The notes under the pieces are model-generated. The model made no database searches. It saw only the letters and a list, made by a program, of their open reading frames with translations, and was not told the origin of the DNA. Below, piece by piece: positions 5,774-7,364 of a stretch of DNA of 7,364 nt. Location of the stretch: the NCBI GenBank assembly GCA_021834865.1, contig JAKBRD010000037.1, forward strand, positions 1 to 7,364, written 5' to 3'. The position numbers and the translations under genes are program-made. Every line of letters begins with the position of its first letter. Positions within the stretch are counted from its first letter, which is position 1. Origin of the DNA: Microcaldota archaeon (GTDB taxonomy: Archaea; Micrarchaeota; Micrarchaeia; Micrarchaeales; Micrarchaeaceae).

Positions 5774-7360
5774 ATGGAACTTAGCAAGCCGGACAATCAA
5801 GAAAGCGCTTTGGATTTGGGGATTAGGACTGCCAACGTTACGAGCTTCGTACTTCTAAGCAAGATAGTCGCATTCCTCTTCGTCGGCATAGCCTTCATAC
5901 TCATAACAAGGATCCTCGGGCCTTCAGGTTACGGGATATATGTACTGGCTACTGGAGTGGCCGGGGTCTTCAGCTCCATTGGAAACTTCGGCGTAGCAAC
6001 CGCCCTAAACAGGTTTATAGCGAAGTACAGGGGCAACAGCAGGCAGCAGGCAAAGGTCTTATCAGAAGGTTTCTTGCTTATTGCCATAATCGGCATAATA
6101 ACCACTGCAGTGGCATTCGGTCTCAGCGGCGTAGTAGCTGGTTTCTATCACAACAGCAGCACGAGCACATACACTAACATATTCAGGCTTATATCAATAT
6201 CCATAGTATTTTCCATGCTCTTCGGGGCAGCGTATTCGTCTCTCGTGGGCCTTGGAAAGGGCATGCATGCAGCAGCCAGCATAACTGCGGAATCCATACT
6301 CCAATCAGTAGTCGGAGTCTCGCTCGCAATACTTGGTTTCGGCCCTGTCGCTCCGGTAATGGGGATAATAACCGGATACCTTGCAGGGTTTCTAGTCGGT
6401 ATATTTCTGATATTTAGGAATGGGCTGAAGTTCACAGTGCCGAAGCTCTCAGGGTTAAAGAAGCTGTTCGCGTTCTCACTGCCAATAGCAGGATCGAACA
6501 TACTTAGCGCAGCGGTCAACAACGTTGCGCTTCTGCTTCTCGGAATTTTTGCCACCACGTTTGTGCTTGGAAACTTCGGCATTGCATCAAGGGCCAACTA
6601 TCTTTTCGACATTGTTCTTGGATCTATTGGCATATCGTTGCTTCCGACATTCACGGCAAGCATGCGCAGCAAGAAGACAAAATCCAGGACAGGTGAATTC
6701 TATTCATATTCCGTGTATATGGCTTTCCTGCTTGTGGCCCCGATGATATTCTTTGTGGCTATCTTCGCCAAGCAGTTCTCGTACACCGCATTCAGCTCTG
6801 TCTATTCGCTTTCGCCTCTCTACATATCGGTTACGAGCATAGGCCTGCTAATAGGGATAGCGGGAAGCTACGCGAGCACCCTTCTTGTGAGCGCTGGCAA
6901 GGTAAAAAAAGTCCTGTATTACAACGGCATCATAGCCATAGTGGAATTCATACTCATGCTTCTGCTGGTGCCGATATTCAAGGGAATAGGCCTAGTGGTG
7001 CTGCTTTTCATAGTAAACCCACTGCTCATAGACGTGCTCTTCATACGCAAGTCAATACAGGTGTTCAAGGCAAAGATAAACTGGAAGAGGATATTTCGCG
7101 TTGTGGTGGCAAACCTAATCGTAGGATTCTTTATTTACGGAGCGCTTTACTTCCTAAACGTTTCGTACGCGATAATACTCCTGCTGGCTGCGATAGGCTT
7201 CATAGTGCTGTATCCGCCGTTCTTGGGCATTGTAGGTGGAGTAACCACATCGGACATAAACCTCATAAGGAAGGTATCATTGAACATACCCTTGATCGGA
7301 AGGGTAATAAGCAAGCTATTGGATTACGTGCAGGTATTCGCCAGGCTTTCCGGCAACTAA
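5774..7360 (+). CDS. Wzx-type lipid-linked sugar/polysaccharide flippase (MOP superfamily)
   Basis: This 528-residue protein is predicted to flip lipid-linked sugars or oligosaccharides from the inner to the outer face of the membrane. It is almost entirely hydrophobic, with about 14 membrane helices spread over 24-490, the usual count and length for the family. The family mark is the segment RILGPSGYGIYVLATGVAG (46-64) at the end of the first helix, followed by NFGVATALNRFIAKYRG (71-87). The second half repeats the arrangement (from about 228, KKLFAFSLPIAGSNIL onward), with conserved-looking ASRANYLFD (271-279) and SAGKVKKVLYYN (373-384). A short cytoplasmic tail ends at 528. It starts 4 bases after the GT2 stop, with AGGT overlapping that stop codon as a weak ribosome site, so the two genes should be one operon. 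By analogy it may play the role suggested for Haloferax AglR, moving a dolichyl-phosphate sugar, but a larger oligosaccharide cannot be excluded. MurJ is unlikely in an archaeon. Confidence 0.88.
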   Translation: MELSKPDNQESALDLGIRTANVTSFVLLSKIVAFLFVGIAFILITRILGPSGYGIYVLATGVAGVFSSIGNFGVATALNRFIAKYRGNSRQQAKVLSEGFLLIAIIGIITTAVAFGLSGVVAGFYHNSSTSTYTNIFRLISISIVFSMLFGAAYSSLVGLGKGMHAAASITAESILQSVVGVSLAILGFGPVAPVMGIITGYLAGFLVGIFLIFRNGLKFTVPKLSGLKKLFAFSLPIAGSNILSAAVNNVALLLLGIFATTFVLGNFGIASRANYLFDIVLGSIGISLLPTFTASMRSKKTKSRTGEFYSYSVYMAFLLVAPMIFFVAIFAKQFSYTAFSSVYSLSPLYISVTSIGLLIGIAGSYASTLLVSAGKVKKVLYYNGIIAIVEFILMLLLVPIFKGIGLVVLLFIVNPLLIDVLFIRKSIQVFKAKINWKRIFRVVVANLIVGFFIYGALYFLNVSYAIILLLAAIGFIVLYPPFLGIVGGVTTSDINLIRKVSLNIPLIGRVISKLLDYVQVFARLSGN

Positions 7361-7361
7361 G

Positions 7362-7364
7362 ATG
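7362..7364 (+). other. Probable start codon of the next operon gene, cut by the window end
   Basis: An ATG lies one base after the flippase stop (TAA-G-ATG). The neighbouring genes in this cluster are spaced by 4 bases, so this is likely the start of a third gene of the operon. Only three bases are visible, so nothing can be said of its product. Confidence 0.3.

Noticed and set aside
6148..6597. Minus-strand open frame of 149 codons opposite the flippase gene
   Set aside because: Shadow of a well-supported membrane transporter; no domain and no promoter-like context.
1..7364. Mobile element, CRISPR array, toxin-antitoxin or defence island
   Set aside because: No transposase, integrase, terminal repeats, spaced direct repeats or defence-type gene pairs are visible. 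The ATPase/DUF4143 gene alone is not evidence of a defence system.

Overview
This window looks like ordinary chromosome from an archaeon. It carries an archaeal KEOPS subunit (Cgi121) and a short archaeal XPF/ERCC4 nuclease. AT-rich TATA-like boxes lie about 25 bases upstream of several starts, with few Shine-Dalgarno sequences, which fits leaderless transcripts. Codon use is rich in ATA (Ile) and AGG (Arg), and spacers within gene pairs are very tight. A DPANN lineage such as Micrarchaeota (ARMAN-like) would fit, but that is a guess from style and gene content; only the domain (Archaea) is well supported.

Layout. (1) 33-1292, plus: a stand-alone AAA-type ATPase of the archaeal ATPase/DUF4143 group, with an inverted repeat spanning its TATA-like region and start codon. 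(2) 1293-1510: a 218-base gap holding a possible 34-codon ORF coupled to the ATPase by an ATGA overlap, a nested inverted repeat and TATA-like elements. (3) 1511-1936, plus: Cgi121 of the KEOPS tRNA-modification complex. It converges on and overlaps by 12 bases (4) 1925-2572, minus: a helicase-less XPF-type nuclease. (5) 2577-4976, minus: a large polytopic GT-C-like membrane protein with an Asn-sequon-rich C-terminal ectodomain, 4 bases upstream of the XPF gene and probably co-transcribed with it. (6) A 94-base divergent promoter region. (7) 5071-5769, plus: a soluble family 2 glycosyltransferase resembling dolichol-phosphate mannose synthase, followed after 4 bases by (8) 5774-7360, plus: a Wzx-type polysaccharide/lipid-linked sugar flippase. 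The window ends with an ATG that is probably the start of the next gene in this operon.

How the genes fit together. The right half reads as a surface-glycan module. The GT2 enzyme would load a sugar onto a polyprenyl/dolichyl phosphate on the cytoplasmic side, the flippase would move a lipid-linked sugar across the membrane, and the divergently transcribed GT-C-like protein could use such a donor outside. This resembles the Haloferax AglD/AglR/AglS set in logic, though no orthology is shown here. The left half (ATPase, tRNA modification, DNA repair) has no obvious functional link to it. No mobile element, CRISPR array, rRNA or tRNA is visible, and I see no strong evidence for an entirely new system. 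The least explained parts are the nested inverted repeat at 1396-1458, the sequon-dense ectodomain, and the repeat over the ATPase start.
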